Source: HGM12998 sp900756495
GTDB taxonomy: Bacteria; Bacillota; Clostridia; Oscillospirales; Oscillospiraceae
NCBI GenBank assembly: GCA_958477305.1
Contig: CAUEFI010000001.1
Location: 186,001-250,000 of the forward strand
Direction: 5' to 3'
DNA length: 64,000 bases
Program-made: the position numbers and the translations under genes
Shown here: one piece after another, positions 18,193-26,378 of the stretch
Position numbering within the stretch: the first letter of the stretch is position 1
How the letters are laid out: the number at the start of each line of letters is the position of its first letter
The notes under the pieces: model-generated
The model's database searches: none
What the model saw: only the letters and a program-made list of their open reading frames with translations
What the model was told of the DNA's origin: nothing

Positions 18193-18315
18193 AAATCTGG
18201 TGGAATGGGGGCAGAGGTCAATGACAGAGACGCGGTGCTTTGTGCGGTTCTCCTCTCCCCCTCCCTTTCAGCGATCGGCAATTACTTTTCTCCCGGAAAA
18301 GTAATTGCTTTTTTT
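18193..18315 (+). ncRNA. Structured leader with a Rho-independent terminator before uraA
   Basis: Between promoter and gene lie a long stem (GGGGG/CCCCC plus AGAGG/CCTCT with one bulged C, about 18207-18217 paired with 18253-18263) and then a perfect terminator: arms 18278-18290 and 18296-18308, followed by seven T. As no other plus-strand gene lies upstream, the terminator must act on the uraA transcript itself, so premature termination is a likely control. I cannot match the stem region to purine, PyrR-type or other known aptamers, and no clear antiterminator arm is visible. Confidence 0.55.
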
Positions 18316-18378
18316 CTGTAAGGGCACCCTGCCATCCATGCGGGAACGTGTGGGTAAGAGAGAAGAGAGGAGAATATT

Positions 18379-19761
18379 ATGGGAAAGAAAACGACTCCGG
18401 GCAGCGAGCCCATCCGTGACGCGAGGACGCTGGGACTACCCAAAATGCTGATTTTAGGGCTCCAGCACATGTTCGCCATGTTTGGCGCTACAGTACTGGT
18501 TCCCATCCTGGTGCAGGGCTACGGCCTGCCTCTGTCCATTCAAACAACTCTGTTCTTTGCCGGTATCGGCACCCTGTTCTTCCATATCTGTACCCGGCTG
18601 AAAGTCCCCGCCTTCCTCGGGTCCTCCTTTGCCTACCTGGGCGGCTTTGCCGCCGTGGCTGCCCTGGACTCGGGAAAGTACGCCGCCATGGATGGAGCGG
18701 AGAAGCTGCAGTATGCCTGCGGCGGAATCGTAGTGGCCGGTCTGCTCTATGTCATCCTGGCCGTTATCATCAAGCTGGTGGGCGTTAAGCGGGTCATGCG
18801 CTTCCTGCCTCCCGTGGTCACCGGTCCTATCATCATCCTTATCGGCCTGAATCTGGCCCCCTCCGCTGTTACAAACGCCTCCTCCTGCTGGTGGCTGGCC
18901 ATCCTGTCCATCGCCGTGATTGTTGTGGCCAATATCTGGGGCAAGGGCATGATCAAGATTATCCCCATTTTGCTCGGCGTAGTCATCCCCTATATTGTGG
19001 CGGTCATTGCCAACGCCTGCGGCGCCACTGCGCTGGACTCGGCCGGAAATGTGGTCCCTCTGATGGACTTTTCCGCCGTGGCCGCCTCCCAGATCGTGGG
19101 CCTGCAGCCCTTCTCCATCGCCAAGTTTGACGTAACCTCCATTCTGGTCATGGCCCCCATCGCCATTGCCGCTATGATGGAGCACATCGGCGATATCTCC
19201 GCGATCTCCGCCACAGTCGGAAAGCCCTTTATCCAGGACCCCGGCCTTCACCGCACCCTGATCGGCGACGGCCTGGCCACCTCGCTGGCCGGCCTCTTTG
19301 GCGGCCCCGCCAATACCACTTATGGCGAGAATACCGGCGTTCTGGTCCTCTCCCGGGTCTATGACCCCAAGGTTGTCCGCCTCGCCGCCGTTTACGCGGT
19401 CATCCTGTCTTTTTCTCCGGCTTTCGCCGCTATCGTCAACTCCATCCCCACCGCCATCATCGGCGGCGTATCCTTTATCCTGTACGGCATGATCTCCGCC
19501 ATCGGCGTGCGCAATGTCGTGGAGAACAAGGTGGACTTCACCAATTCCCGCAACCTCATCATCGCCGCCGTTATCCTCGTGTGCGGACTGGGCTTCTCCA
19601 ACGGCATTACCTTCTCCATCGGCGAGGCCCATGTTACGCTGACCAACCTGGCCATCGCCGCCATCGCCGGAATCGCACTTAACGCCGTCCTCCCCGGCAA
19701 GGACTATGAGTTCGGCACCGATGCCGACAGCGACAGCTCCGCCGATCTGGGCCGGTATTAA
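18379..19761 (+). CDS. uraA: Uracil permease (NCS2 family)
   Basis: 460 residues with about 12-14 membrane segments. It begins with the family motif GLQHMFAMFGATVLVPIL. The central MEHIGDISAI holds the conserved Glu that contacts the base, and GGPANTTYGENTGVL is the form typical of uracil rather than xanthine/urate carriers. It imports uracil with a proton. It sits behind an attenuator-like leader and is followed by a strong terminator at 19798. GGAGG lies before the ATG. Xanthine transport cannot be excluded from sequence alone. Confidence 0.88.
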   Translation: MGKKTTPGSEPIRDARTLGLPKMLILGLQHMFAMFGATVLVPILVQGYGLPLSIQTTLFFAGIGTLFFHICTRLKVPAFLGSSFAYLGGFAAVAALDSGKYAAMDGAEKLQYACGGIVVAGLLYVILAVIIKLVGVKRVMRFLPPVVTGPIIILIGLNLAPSAVTNASSCWWLAILSIAVIVVANIWGKGMIKIIPILLGVVIPYIVAVIANACGATALDSAGNVVPLMDFSAVAASQIVGLQPFSIAKFDVTSILVMAPIAIAAMMEHIGDISAISATVGKPFIQDPGLHRTLIGDGLATSLAGLFGGPANTTYGENTGVLVLSRVYDPKVVRLAAVYAVILSFSPAFAAIVNSIPTAIIGGVSFILYGMISAIGVRNVVENKVDFTNSRNLIIAAVILVCGLGFSNGITFSIGEAHVTLTNLAIAAIAGIALNAVLPGKDYEFGTDADSDSSADLGRY

Positions 19762-19797
19762 ACGTATTTCGGCGCTGCCCTCAGCCTTGATGCAGAA

Positions 19798-19835
19798 GCG
19801 CCCCCGCAGACGGAAAGGTCTGCGGGGGCGCTTTT
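19798..19835. terminator. Bidirectional terminator between uraA and the aminotransferase
   Basis: A 14-bp GC-rich stem (19798-19811 with 19818-19831) followed by TTTTC on the plus strand and by A/T-rich sequence on the other. It serves two convergent genes. Confidence 0.8.
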
Positions 19836-19842
19836 CTATCGT

Positions 19843-21030
19843 TCAGCGTCCATACTCCGCGGCCAGCGCCGCAAAGACGGGCAGCGCCTTTTCTACGGTC
19901 GCAGTATCGACACAGAAAGCAATCCGCACATAGCCGGGCAGGCCGAAGGTATCAGTAGGCGCCAGCAGCAGATCCCGCTCCATCGCCCTGCGGCAGAAGG
20001 CCTCGGCATCAGGCTCAGGCGCCTTCATCATTAAATAGAAGGTGCCCTCCGGCTTCACACAGGTGTAGCCCATTCCGGTCAGCCCCTCGTAGAGCAGGTT
20101 GCGGTTGCGCTCGTACACGGACAGGTCGGCGGTCAGCCCGTCACAGGTTGCAGCCACCCGCTGAAAGAGGCTGGGCGCATTGACGTAGCCCAGGCTCCGG
20201 CCTGCGCCGCCGATGGCGGCATAGACGGTCTGCCACTCCTCCACGGTCGGAGGCACCAGTACATAGCCAATGCGCTCTCCCGGCAGAGAGAGGCTCTTGC
20301 TATAGGAATAGCAGACGAGGGTATTCTCATAGAAATTGGGAACCCAGGGGGCTGGAGCGCCGTAGACAATCTCCCGGTACGGCTCATCTGAAATCAGATA
20401 GATGGGCTGCCCCAGCTCCGTGCGCTTCCGGCGCAGCAGTTCACCCAGGGCGGCCAGCGTCTCGGCTGGGTAGACCACTCCGCTTGGATTGTTGGGCGAG
20501 TTGATGATGATTCCCTTGGTGTGATGTGTGATAGCCCTTTCCAGCGCCTCCAGATCCAAATCGAAGGTTTCCGCCTTGGCCGGCACTTCCACCACTGCGG
20601 CTCCGGCACTCTCAATAAAGACCCGGTATTCAGTAAAGTAGGGCACCACCACAATAAACTCGTCGCCCGGGCAGGACAGCCCGTACAGACAGCTGCACAG
20701 CGCGGCAGCAGCCCCTACGGTGATATAGAGATGCTCCGGCCCGCAGCCCGCAGCAAAGCGGCGGTTCAGGGAGGCGGACAGGGCCTCGCGCACAGTGCCG
20801 TCTCCCTGGGCGCTGGTATAGGCGTGGATAGACGCCGCCTCCGGTCCGTCCAGAATCGCCCGAATGCTCTGATTCACCTGCTCCGGCGGCGCCACGCTGG
20901 GGTTGCCCAGTGAAAAGTCCAGCACATTTTCCGGCCCTACGATCGCAGCCCGCCGCTTGCCGTGCTCAAAAATCTCCCGCATGATGTTGCGCTTTGCCCC
21001 CAGCTGATACATCTGTTGATTGACCGGCAT
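19843..21030 (-). CDS. Pyridoxal-phosphate aminotransferase, class I
   Basis: 395 residues. It is an aspartate-aminotransferase-fold protein: VLDFSLGNPSVAPPE at the N-terminus, NSPNNPSGVVYP in the middle, YLISDEPYREIVYG with the PLP-contacting Asp and Tyr, and YSYSKSLSLPGERIGYV carrying the Schiff-base Lys (about residue 243). The substrate cannot be assigned. The frame is open from 21153, but the ATG at 21030 has AGGAGAGG upstream and begins at the family's usual point. It is followed downstream by a shared terminator, and the MATE gene lies 61 bases upstream on the same strand. Confidence 0.9.
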   Translation of the reverse strand: MPVNQQMYQLGAKRNIMREIFEHGKRRAAIVGPENVLDFSLGNPSVAPPEQVNQSIRAILDGPEAASIHAYTSAQGDGTVREALSASLNRRFAAGCGPEHLYITVGAAAALCSCLYGLSCPGDEFIVVVPYFTEYRVFIESAGAAVVEVPAKAETFDLDLEALERAITHHTKGIIINSPNNPSGVVYPAETLAALGELLRRKRTELGQPIYLISDEPYREIVYGAPAPWVPNFYENTLVCYSYSKSLSLPGERIGYVLVPPTVEEWQTVYAAIGGAGRSLGYVNAPSLFQRVAATCDGLTADLSVYERNRNLLYEGLTGMGYTCVKPEGTFYLMMKAPEPDAEAFCRRAMERDLLLAPTDTFGLPGYVRIAFCVDTATVEKALPVFAALAAEYGR

Positions 21031-21091
21031 TGTTTTCCTCTCCTGTCGCTTTATCAAGTTGTTGTAATAAATGATTCTACCATTTTCTCTT

Positions 21092-22501
21092 CTATCTGGC
21101 AAGATCCTTTCCCGGCTTTTCTCCCGCCTTCTCCGCCAGCGCCGCATCGGCAATCCGCTCAGCCAGAATCCGCGGGAAAAACCGGAAAAAGAGGGCGGAT
21201 GTCATCACCGCCGCCGCCGCGTCGGCCACGGGCTCCGAGAAAAAGGCCGCCTCAGCGCCAAAGCAGAAGGGCAGCAGCACCAGCCCCAGAAAAAAGACCG
21301 TCTTTCGGAACATGGAGCAGAAGAGGGCCAGGCGCACCTTGCCCAGAGCAGTGATCTCGTCCACAAGGGGATATTGAACCGCCAGGGGGAGAATCATGGC
21401 GGTAAACAGCTTGATATAGCCCACAGAGCGGCCTGCAATTTCGCTGTTGGAGGTAAACAGCCGTACGAATAGCGGGGAGAGCGTATGGGTGACGACCATC
21501 ATGCCGGCGCAGAAAACCAGACACATGCCTACAATCCACTTCATGGCCGTCCGGATGCGCTCTGTCTGCCCCGCACCGTAGTTAAAGCTGACGACCGGCT
21601 GTGTCCCCAGGGTAAGTCCTCCCATGGGCATGGTGATGATCAGCAGATAGCTCTGGACGATGGTCGCGCAGGTCACCAGCGTATCCCCCTCTTCGGGCCC
21701 TCCGTAATGCTGGAGAACGGTGTTGAGCACAATGAGGAGTACGCTGTCGCTGGCAATAATGAGAAAGGGCGACAGGCCAAAGGTGAGTACACGCACCATC
21801 ACCCGCCGTGAAAATCCGCCCCATCCCAAGGGGATGGGCATTCGCTTCCGAAGCAGGGAGCACAGGACGAATGCACAGGAGGCCATCTGGGAGAGAACGG
21901 TAGCCAGTGCGGCCCCCGCTACGCCCATGTCCAGCGCAAAAATAAAGACGGGATCCAAGACAATGTTGAGGACCGCGCCCAGCATGACCGTTCCCATTCC
22001 CAGGCCGGAGAAGCCCTGGGCGATAAGAAAGCTGTTCATCCCGGCGGCCATGAGGGCGAAGAAGGTTCCGGCGGTATAGATGGTCAGATAGGTATTGGCA
22101 TAGGGAAAGGTGACCTCACTGGCCCCAAACGTCATCAACAGCGGCTCCCGCCCCAGCAGGAACCCCGCCGTGAGGACGCCGGAGAGCACCAACAGCATCA
22201 AAAAGCAGTTGTTGAGCACTCTGGACGCCTCTTTCCGGTTCCCCTCCCCCATCCGCATAGCCAGAATAGGCGCCCCGCCCAGTCCTACCAGGGTGGCCGC
22301 CGAGGAGAGCAGGGTGACAATCGGGCCGCAGACGCCTACGCCCGCCAGGGCCAGATCGCCAACGCCGGGAATCTGTCCGATATACATGCGATCAACAATG
22401 CTGTACAATACGCTCACCAGCTGGGCCAGCATCGTGGGAATGGCCAGCCTCAGCACCAGTCTTCCTACCGGATCCTGTCCCAGATTATTTGCCCGTCTCA
22501 T
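21092..22501 (-). CDS. MATE-family multidrug/cation antiporter
   Basis: 469 residues with about 12 membrane segments and the two-fold repeat of the MATE family. The first helix region LAIPTMLAQLVSVLYSIVDR and the YIGQIPGVGDLALAGVGV stretch are characteristic, and VVSFNYGAGQTERIRTAMKW starts the second half. It exports organic cations or drugs using Na+ or H+. The ATG at 22501 with AAGGGG upstream is chosen over the longer frame from 22588 because family members begin just before the first helix. Substrate unknown. Confidence 0.9.
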   Translation of the reverse strand: MRRANNLGQDPVGRLVLRLAIPTMLAQLVSVLYSIVDRMYIGQIPGVGDLALAGVGVCGPIVTLLSSAATLVGLGGAPILAMRMGEGNRKEASRVLNNCFLMLLVLSGVLTAGFLLGREPLLMTFGASEVTFPYANTYLTIYTAGTFFALMAAGMNSFLIAQGFSGLGMGTVMLGAVLNIVLDPVFIFALDMGVAGAALATVLSQMASCAFVLCSLLRKRMPIPLGWGGFSRRVMVRVLTFGLSPFLIIASDSVLLIVLNTVLQHYGGPEEGDTLVTCATIVQSYLLIITMPMGGLTLGTQPVVSFNYGAGQTERIRTAMKWIVGMCLVFCAGMMVVTHTLSPLFVRLFTSNSEIAGRSVGYIKLFTAMILPLAVQYPLVDEITALGKVRLALFCSMFRKTVFFLGLVLLPFCFGAEAAFFSEPVADAAAAVMTSALFFRFFPRILAERIADAALAEKAGEKPGKDLAR

Positions 22502-22595
22502 CGCCTTAAACCCCTTTGCCCGAACGATATTCAAACAAACAAATTCCAAGGTATCATACCCCTTTTCTGTACCACGGTCAAGGCTCATTTCACGA

Positions 22596-22622
22596 TTAGC
22601 ACTCTTTTAACTCAAGTGCTAA
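22596..22622 (+). promoter_or_regulatory. CIRCE operator (HrcA site) upstream of hsp20
   Basis: TTAGCACTC at 22596-22604, nine bases, then AAGTGCTAA at 22614-22622. This is the CIRCE inverted repeat with one mismatch in the right arm (A for G). HrcA should repress transcription from here. The 340-base space 22502-22843 holds this site, AT-rich promoter-like sequence just after it (TTTACA near 22625, TATACT near 22674) and nothing else I can name. Confidence 0.85.
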
Positions 22623-22843
22623 CGTTTACATTTTAGACATAATTTCATGTATATTTGTTCATAAAGCAGCCTTATACTAAAGTCAGAAAAAGAGATGAGG
22701 AGGGTAAGCGGGATGCTTCCCCCTCAGGAAAAGAGGATGACAGCGATGGAAAACATTAATTTTTAGCATTTAAACATCCAGACTGCTAGCCAATCCTACA
22801 GCACATACAAGACGATTTTAAAAACAGCAAAGGAGAGATTTTT

Positions 22844-23272
22844 ATGTTCGGTATGCTTCCTTTTGAACGCGGCAACGACAACACGTTCGACACCTTTGAT
22901 AAATTCATGCGCAACTTCTTTGATCACAGCAACACCTCCCTCCCCGCTTTCCGCACCGATATCCGCGATGCGGGCGACAAATTTATTTTAGAGGCTGAGC
23001 TGCCCGGCTTTGAAAAAGAGGACATCAAGCTGGACCTGAAGGACGGCATCCTCACAATTTCTGCCGAGCACAACGAGAACAACGACCAGAAGGACGAGAA
23101 AGGCAACTATATCCGCCGCGAGCGCCGGTATGGCTCTTTCAGCCGCTCTTTTGACGTGACAGGCATCGATGAAAATGGGATTACCGCGGCCTATAAGAAC
23201 GGCGTACTGGAGCTGTCTCTGCCGAAGGCGGTCCCGGCTGTACCCGAAGCCAAACGTATTTCCATTGAATAA
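22844..23272 (+). CDS. Small heat-shock protein (Hsp20/alpha-crystallin)
   Basis: 142 residues. A short N-terminal arm leads into an alpha-crystallin domain (about 38-140), with the family signature ELPGFEKEDIKLDLKDGIL and the AYKNGVLELSLPK beta-sheet edge. It binds unfolding proteins without ATP. GGAGAG precedes the ATG. Controlled by the CIRCE element 220 bases upstream and followed by clpB on the same strand, so the holdase and the disaggregase are probably induced together. Confidence 0.95.
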   Translation: MFGMLPFERGNDNTFDTFDKFMRNFFDHSNTSLPAFRTDIRDAGDKFILEAELPGFEKEDIKLDLKDGILTISAEHNENNDQKDEKGNYIRRERRYGSFSRSFDVTGIDENGITAAYKNGVLELSLPKAVPAVPEAKRISIE

Positions 23273-23398
23273 AAGTTCCACTTTCCTCCCTCCTTCTCTT
23301 TTGAATGATAAACTTCTGCTTACCGGAGGCGGGGCTGCAACCAACCGGCTGCAGCCCCGTTTTCCGATTCAGATACTTCGAACATCGAAAGGATGTGA

Positions 23399-26035
23399 AT
23401 GTGTATGAATGCCCAGAAATACACGCAAAAATCTCTGGAGGCCGTACAGGCCGCCCAGTCTCTGGCCACCGAGTATGGTAACCAGCAGATTGAGCAGGCC
23501 CACCTCCTTCTGGCTCTGCTAACCGCCGAGGGCGGCCTGGTACCTCAGCTGCTCGGGAATATGGGGATCACTGTCCCCAGCTTCTCCGCCGCCGTCAAGG
23601 CTGAAGTGGAGAAACTGCCCCGTGTCTCCGGCTCCGGCCGGGAGCAGGGTAAGATCTATGTGGCTCAGGACGTGGATAAGGCGCTGAATACCGCCGAGTC
23701 CATCGCCGAGAGCATGAAGGACGAGTATGTATCGGTGGAGCACCTGCTGCTCGCTCTTGTGGAGACCGCGGGCCGGGAACTCAAAGAGCTTTTCCGTACC
23801 TACAACATCGCCAAGGAGGGCGTCCTGCAGGCCCTCACCTCTGTTCGCGGCAACCAGCGGGTAACCTCGGACAACCCTGAGGAGACCTATGACGCCCTGA
23901 AAAAGTACGGTTCCGATCTGGTGGAACGGGCCCGTCAGAATAAGCTGGATCCGGTCATCGGACGGGACGATGAGATCCGAAATGTTATCCGCATTCTGAG
24001 CCGCAAGTCCAAAAACAACCCGGTGCTCATCGGCGAACCCGGCGTGGGCAAAACTGCCATCGCCGAGGGGCTGGCACAGCGGATTGTCAAGGGGGATGTG
24101 CCCGGCTCTCTGAAGGACAAGACTATTTTTGCACTGGATATGGGCGCGCTGATTGCAGGCGCCAAGTACCGGGGTGAGTTTGAGGAGCGGCTGAAGGCCG
24201 TTCTCAACGAGGTAAAAAAAGCCGAGGGGCGCATCATTCTCTTCATTGATGAGCTGCACACCATCGTAGGGGCCGGCAAGACCGAGGGCTCCATGGACGC
24301 CGGCAACCTCTTAAAGCCCATGCTGGCCCGGGGCGAACTCCACTGCATCGGCGCGACGACGCTGAACGAATACCGCCAGTATATTGAGAAGGACGCCGCC
24401 TTGGAGCGCCGCTTCCAGCCCGTCATGGTCAACGAGCCCAGCGTGGAGGATACCATCGCCATCCTCCGCGGATTGAAGGAGCGCTATGAGGTGTTCCACG
24501 GTGTGAAGATCACCGACGGCGCCATCATTGCAGCCGCCACTCTGTCCAACCGCTATATTACCGACCGCTTTCTCCCCGACAAGGCCATCGACCTGGTAGA
24601 CGAGGCCTGCGCCATGATCCGCACGGAGATAGACTCCATGCCCACAGAACTGGACGTCATCTCCCGCAAGATCATCCAGCATGAGATTGAGGAAGCCGCC
24701 CTGAAAAAGGAGACCGACGCCCTGTCTCAGGAGCATCTGGCCGAGATCCAGAAGGAACTGGCCGAGATGCGGGACGAATTCAACGCCAAAAAGGCCCAGT
24801 GGGAGAACGAGAAGAACGCCATCGGCAAGGTTCAGAAACTCAGGGAGGACCTGGAAGCCGCCAACGCTGCTCTGGAGAAGGCCCAGCGTGAGTATGACCT
24901 GAACAAGGCGGCTGAACTCCAATATGGCAAAATTCCGGCCCTGCGCAAGGAACTGGAGGCCGAAGAGGCCGTCGCCCAGCAGGGTAGGGAGCGCAGCCTG
25001 CTGCGGGACAAGGTTACCGAGGAGGAGATCGCCCGTATCATCGAGCGCTGGACCGGAATTCCGGTGTCCCGCCTGATGGAGGGAGAGCGTGAAAAGCTCC
25101 TGCACCTGGAGGACATTCTCCACCAGCGGGTGGTTGGCCAGGACGAGGCCGTACGTCTGGTATCGGAGGCCATTCTGCGCAGCCGGGCCGGTATTGCCGA
25201 CCCCGACAAGCCAATCGGTTCCTTCCTGTTCCTGGGGCCCACCGGCGTGGGCAAGACCGAGTTGGCCAAGACACTGGCCGAAGCCCTGTTCGACAGTGAA
25301 AAAAATCTGGTGCGCATCGACATGAGCGAATACATGGAGAAGTTCTCTGTCTCCCGGCTGATCGGCGCCCCTCCGGGATATGTAGGATATGAGGAGGGCG
25401 GTCAGCTCACCGAGGCGGTGCGCAGAAAGCCCTACTCGGTTATCCTCTTCGATGAGGTGGAGAAGGCCCACCCCGATGTGTTCAACGTATTACTCCAGGT
25501 ATTGGATGACGGACGAATTACAGACAGTCAGGGCCGAACTGTGGACTTCAAAAACACCATCATCATCCTGACCTCCAACCTGGGCTCCCAATATCTGCTG
25601 GACGGCATCGGCCCTGACGGCGAAATCTCGGAGGAGGCCCGCAGCCAGGTCAGCGAGCTGCTCAAGCGATCCTTCCGCCCCGAGTTCCTCAACCGGCTGG
25701 ACGAAATCGTCTTTTACAAGCCTCTGACCAAAGACAATATCACTCACATCATCGACCTGCTGATCGCCGGCCTCAACCGCCGGCTCGCCGACAAGCAGCT
25801 TACCGTCACCCTCACCGACGCCGCCAAACACTTCATCATTGATGAGGCCTATGACCCGGTGTACGGCGCCCGGCCCCTGCGCCGGTATGTCCAGCACACC
25901 GTTGAGACCCTCATCGGCCGGAAAATCATCGCCGGCCAGGTAGAGAGCGGAGATACCCTCACGGTGGACGTCGCAGACGGACAGCTGGTGGTGGACCGCA
26001 AGACCGTCCTCCACGGTGAGATTGTCAACCCGTAA
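23399..26035 (+). CDS. clpB: ClpB disaggregase
   Basis: About 878 residues, full length. The N-terminal repeat domain (1-145) is followed by NBD1 with Walker A GEPGVGKTAIAEG (about 205) and EGRIILFIDELHTIVGAG, a middle coiled coil rich in Glu/Lys (about 400-525) that identifies ClpB rather than ClpC, and NBD2 with GPTGVGKTELAKT (about 610) and FNVLLQVLDDG. It extracts proteins from aggregates with DnaK. The gap after hsp20 is 126 bases without a clear separate promoter. Either of two close ATGs (23399, 23405) may start. Confidence 0.97.
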   Translation: MCMNAQKYTQKSLEAVQAAQSLATEYGNQQIEQAHLLLALLTAEGGLVPQLLGNMGITVPSFSAAVKAEVEKLPRVSGSGREQGKIYVAQDVDKALNTAESIAESMKDEYVSVEHLLLALVETAGRELKELFRTYNIAKEGVLQALTSVRGNQRVTSDNPEETYDALKKYGSDLVERARQNKLDPVIGRDDEIRNVIRILSRKSKNNPVLIGEPGVGKTAIAEGLAQRIVKGDVPGSLKDKTIFALDMGALIAGAKYRGEFEERLKAVLNEVKKAEGRIILFIDELHTIVGAGKTEGSMDAGNLLKPMLARGELHCIGATTLNEYRQYIEKDAALERRFQPVMVNEPSVEDTIAILRGLKERYEVFHGVKITDGAIIAAATLSNRYITDRFLPDKAIDLVDEACAMIRTEIDSMPTELDVISRKIIQHEIEEAALKKETDALSQEHLAEIQKELAEMRDEFNAKKAQWENEKNAIGKVQKLREDLEAANAALEKAQREYDLNKAAELQYGKIPALRKELEAEEAVAQQGRERSLLRDKVTEEEIARIIERWTGIPVSRLMEGEREKLLHLEDILHQRVVGQDEAVRLVSEAILRSRAGIADPDKPIGSFLFLGPTGVGKTELAKTLAEALFDSEKNLVRIDMSEYMEKFSVSRLIGAPPGYVGYEEGGQLTEAVRRKPYSVILFDEVEKAHPDVFNVLLQVLDDGRITDSQGRTVDFKNTIIILTSNLGSQYLLDGIGPDGEISEEARSQVSELLKRSFRPEFLNRLDEIVFYKPLTKDNITHIIDLLIAGLNRRLADKQLTVTLTDAAKHFIIDEAYDPVYGARPLRRYVQHTVETLIGRKIIAGQVESGDTLTVDVADGQLVVDRKTVLHGEIVNP

Positions 26036-26051
26036 CCACTCATACACTTAT

Positions 26052-26083
26052 GCCCGCAGAGCTGCGCTCTGCGGGCAATTTTT
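26052..26083 (+). terminator. clpB terminator
   Basis: A 10-bp GC-rich stem (26052-26061 with 26067-26076) followed by AATTTTT. Confidence 0.8.
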
Positions 26084-26114
26084 CATCTCATCTCGCCTCT
26101 TTGGATTCATACGG

Positions 26115-26159
26115 TTGCAATCGGTGGCGCCGTTTGGTATCATTAAAAAGGGTGATACC
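26115..26159 (+). promoter_or_regulatory. Promoter and inverted-repeat operator of the XRE gene
   Basis: TTGCAA at 26115-26120 and TATCAT at 26138-26143, spacer 17. GGTATCA (26136-26142) and TGATACC (26153-26159) form a perfect 7-bp inverted repeat that overlaps the -10 and ends just before the ATG. The arrangement suggests that the XRE protein represses its own transcription, and with it comEC. Confidence 0.55.
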
Positions 26160-26378
26160 ATGTATTTTCACCGCATTCGGGATCTCCGGGAGGACAATGA
26201 CAGGACGCAGCAGGAAATTGCAGCTCTGCTGAATATGCAGCGCAGCGTCTACCGGCGGTATGAGCAGGGGCATCGTGAGCTGCCTCTCTGGGCCGCTATC
26301 AAGCTGGCCGACCTGTACCGCACCTCCATCGACTATCTGGTAGGCCGCACCGACGACCCTTCACCGCCCCATGCGTAA
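26160..26378 (+). CDS. XRE-family DNA-binding protein
   Basis: 72 residues, almost entirely a helix-turn-helix: RIRDLREDNDRTQQEIAALL, then RSVYRRYEQGHRELPLWAAI and a C-terminal SIDYLVGRTDDP typical of Cro/CI-type regulators. The ATG at 26160 follows AAAGGGTGAT; the longer frame from 26016 runs through clpB's terminator and is rejected. Its stop overlaps the comEC start by 8 bases, implying translational coupling. An inverted repeat covers its promoter. Confidence 0.88.
   Translation: MYFHRIRDLREDNDRTQQEIAALLNMQRSVYRRYEQGHRELPLWAAIKLADLYRTSIDYLVGRTDDPSPPHA

Noticed and set aside
18190..18275. PyrR binding loop or purine riboswitch before uraA
   Set aside because: The hexamer CAGAGA is present, but the flanking bases cannot form the required stem, and the purine-riboswitch core is absent.
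18454..19632. A long minus-strand frame of 392 residues opposite uraA
   Set aside because: Gly/Asp/His-rich low-complexity translation, the reverse of membrane-helix codons; no start signal. Shadow of uraA.
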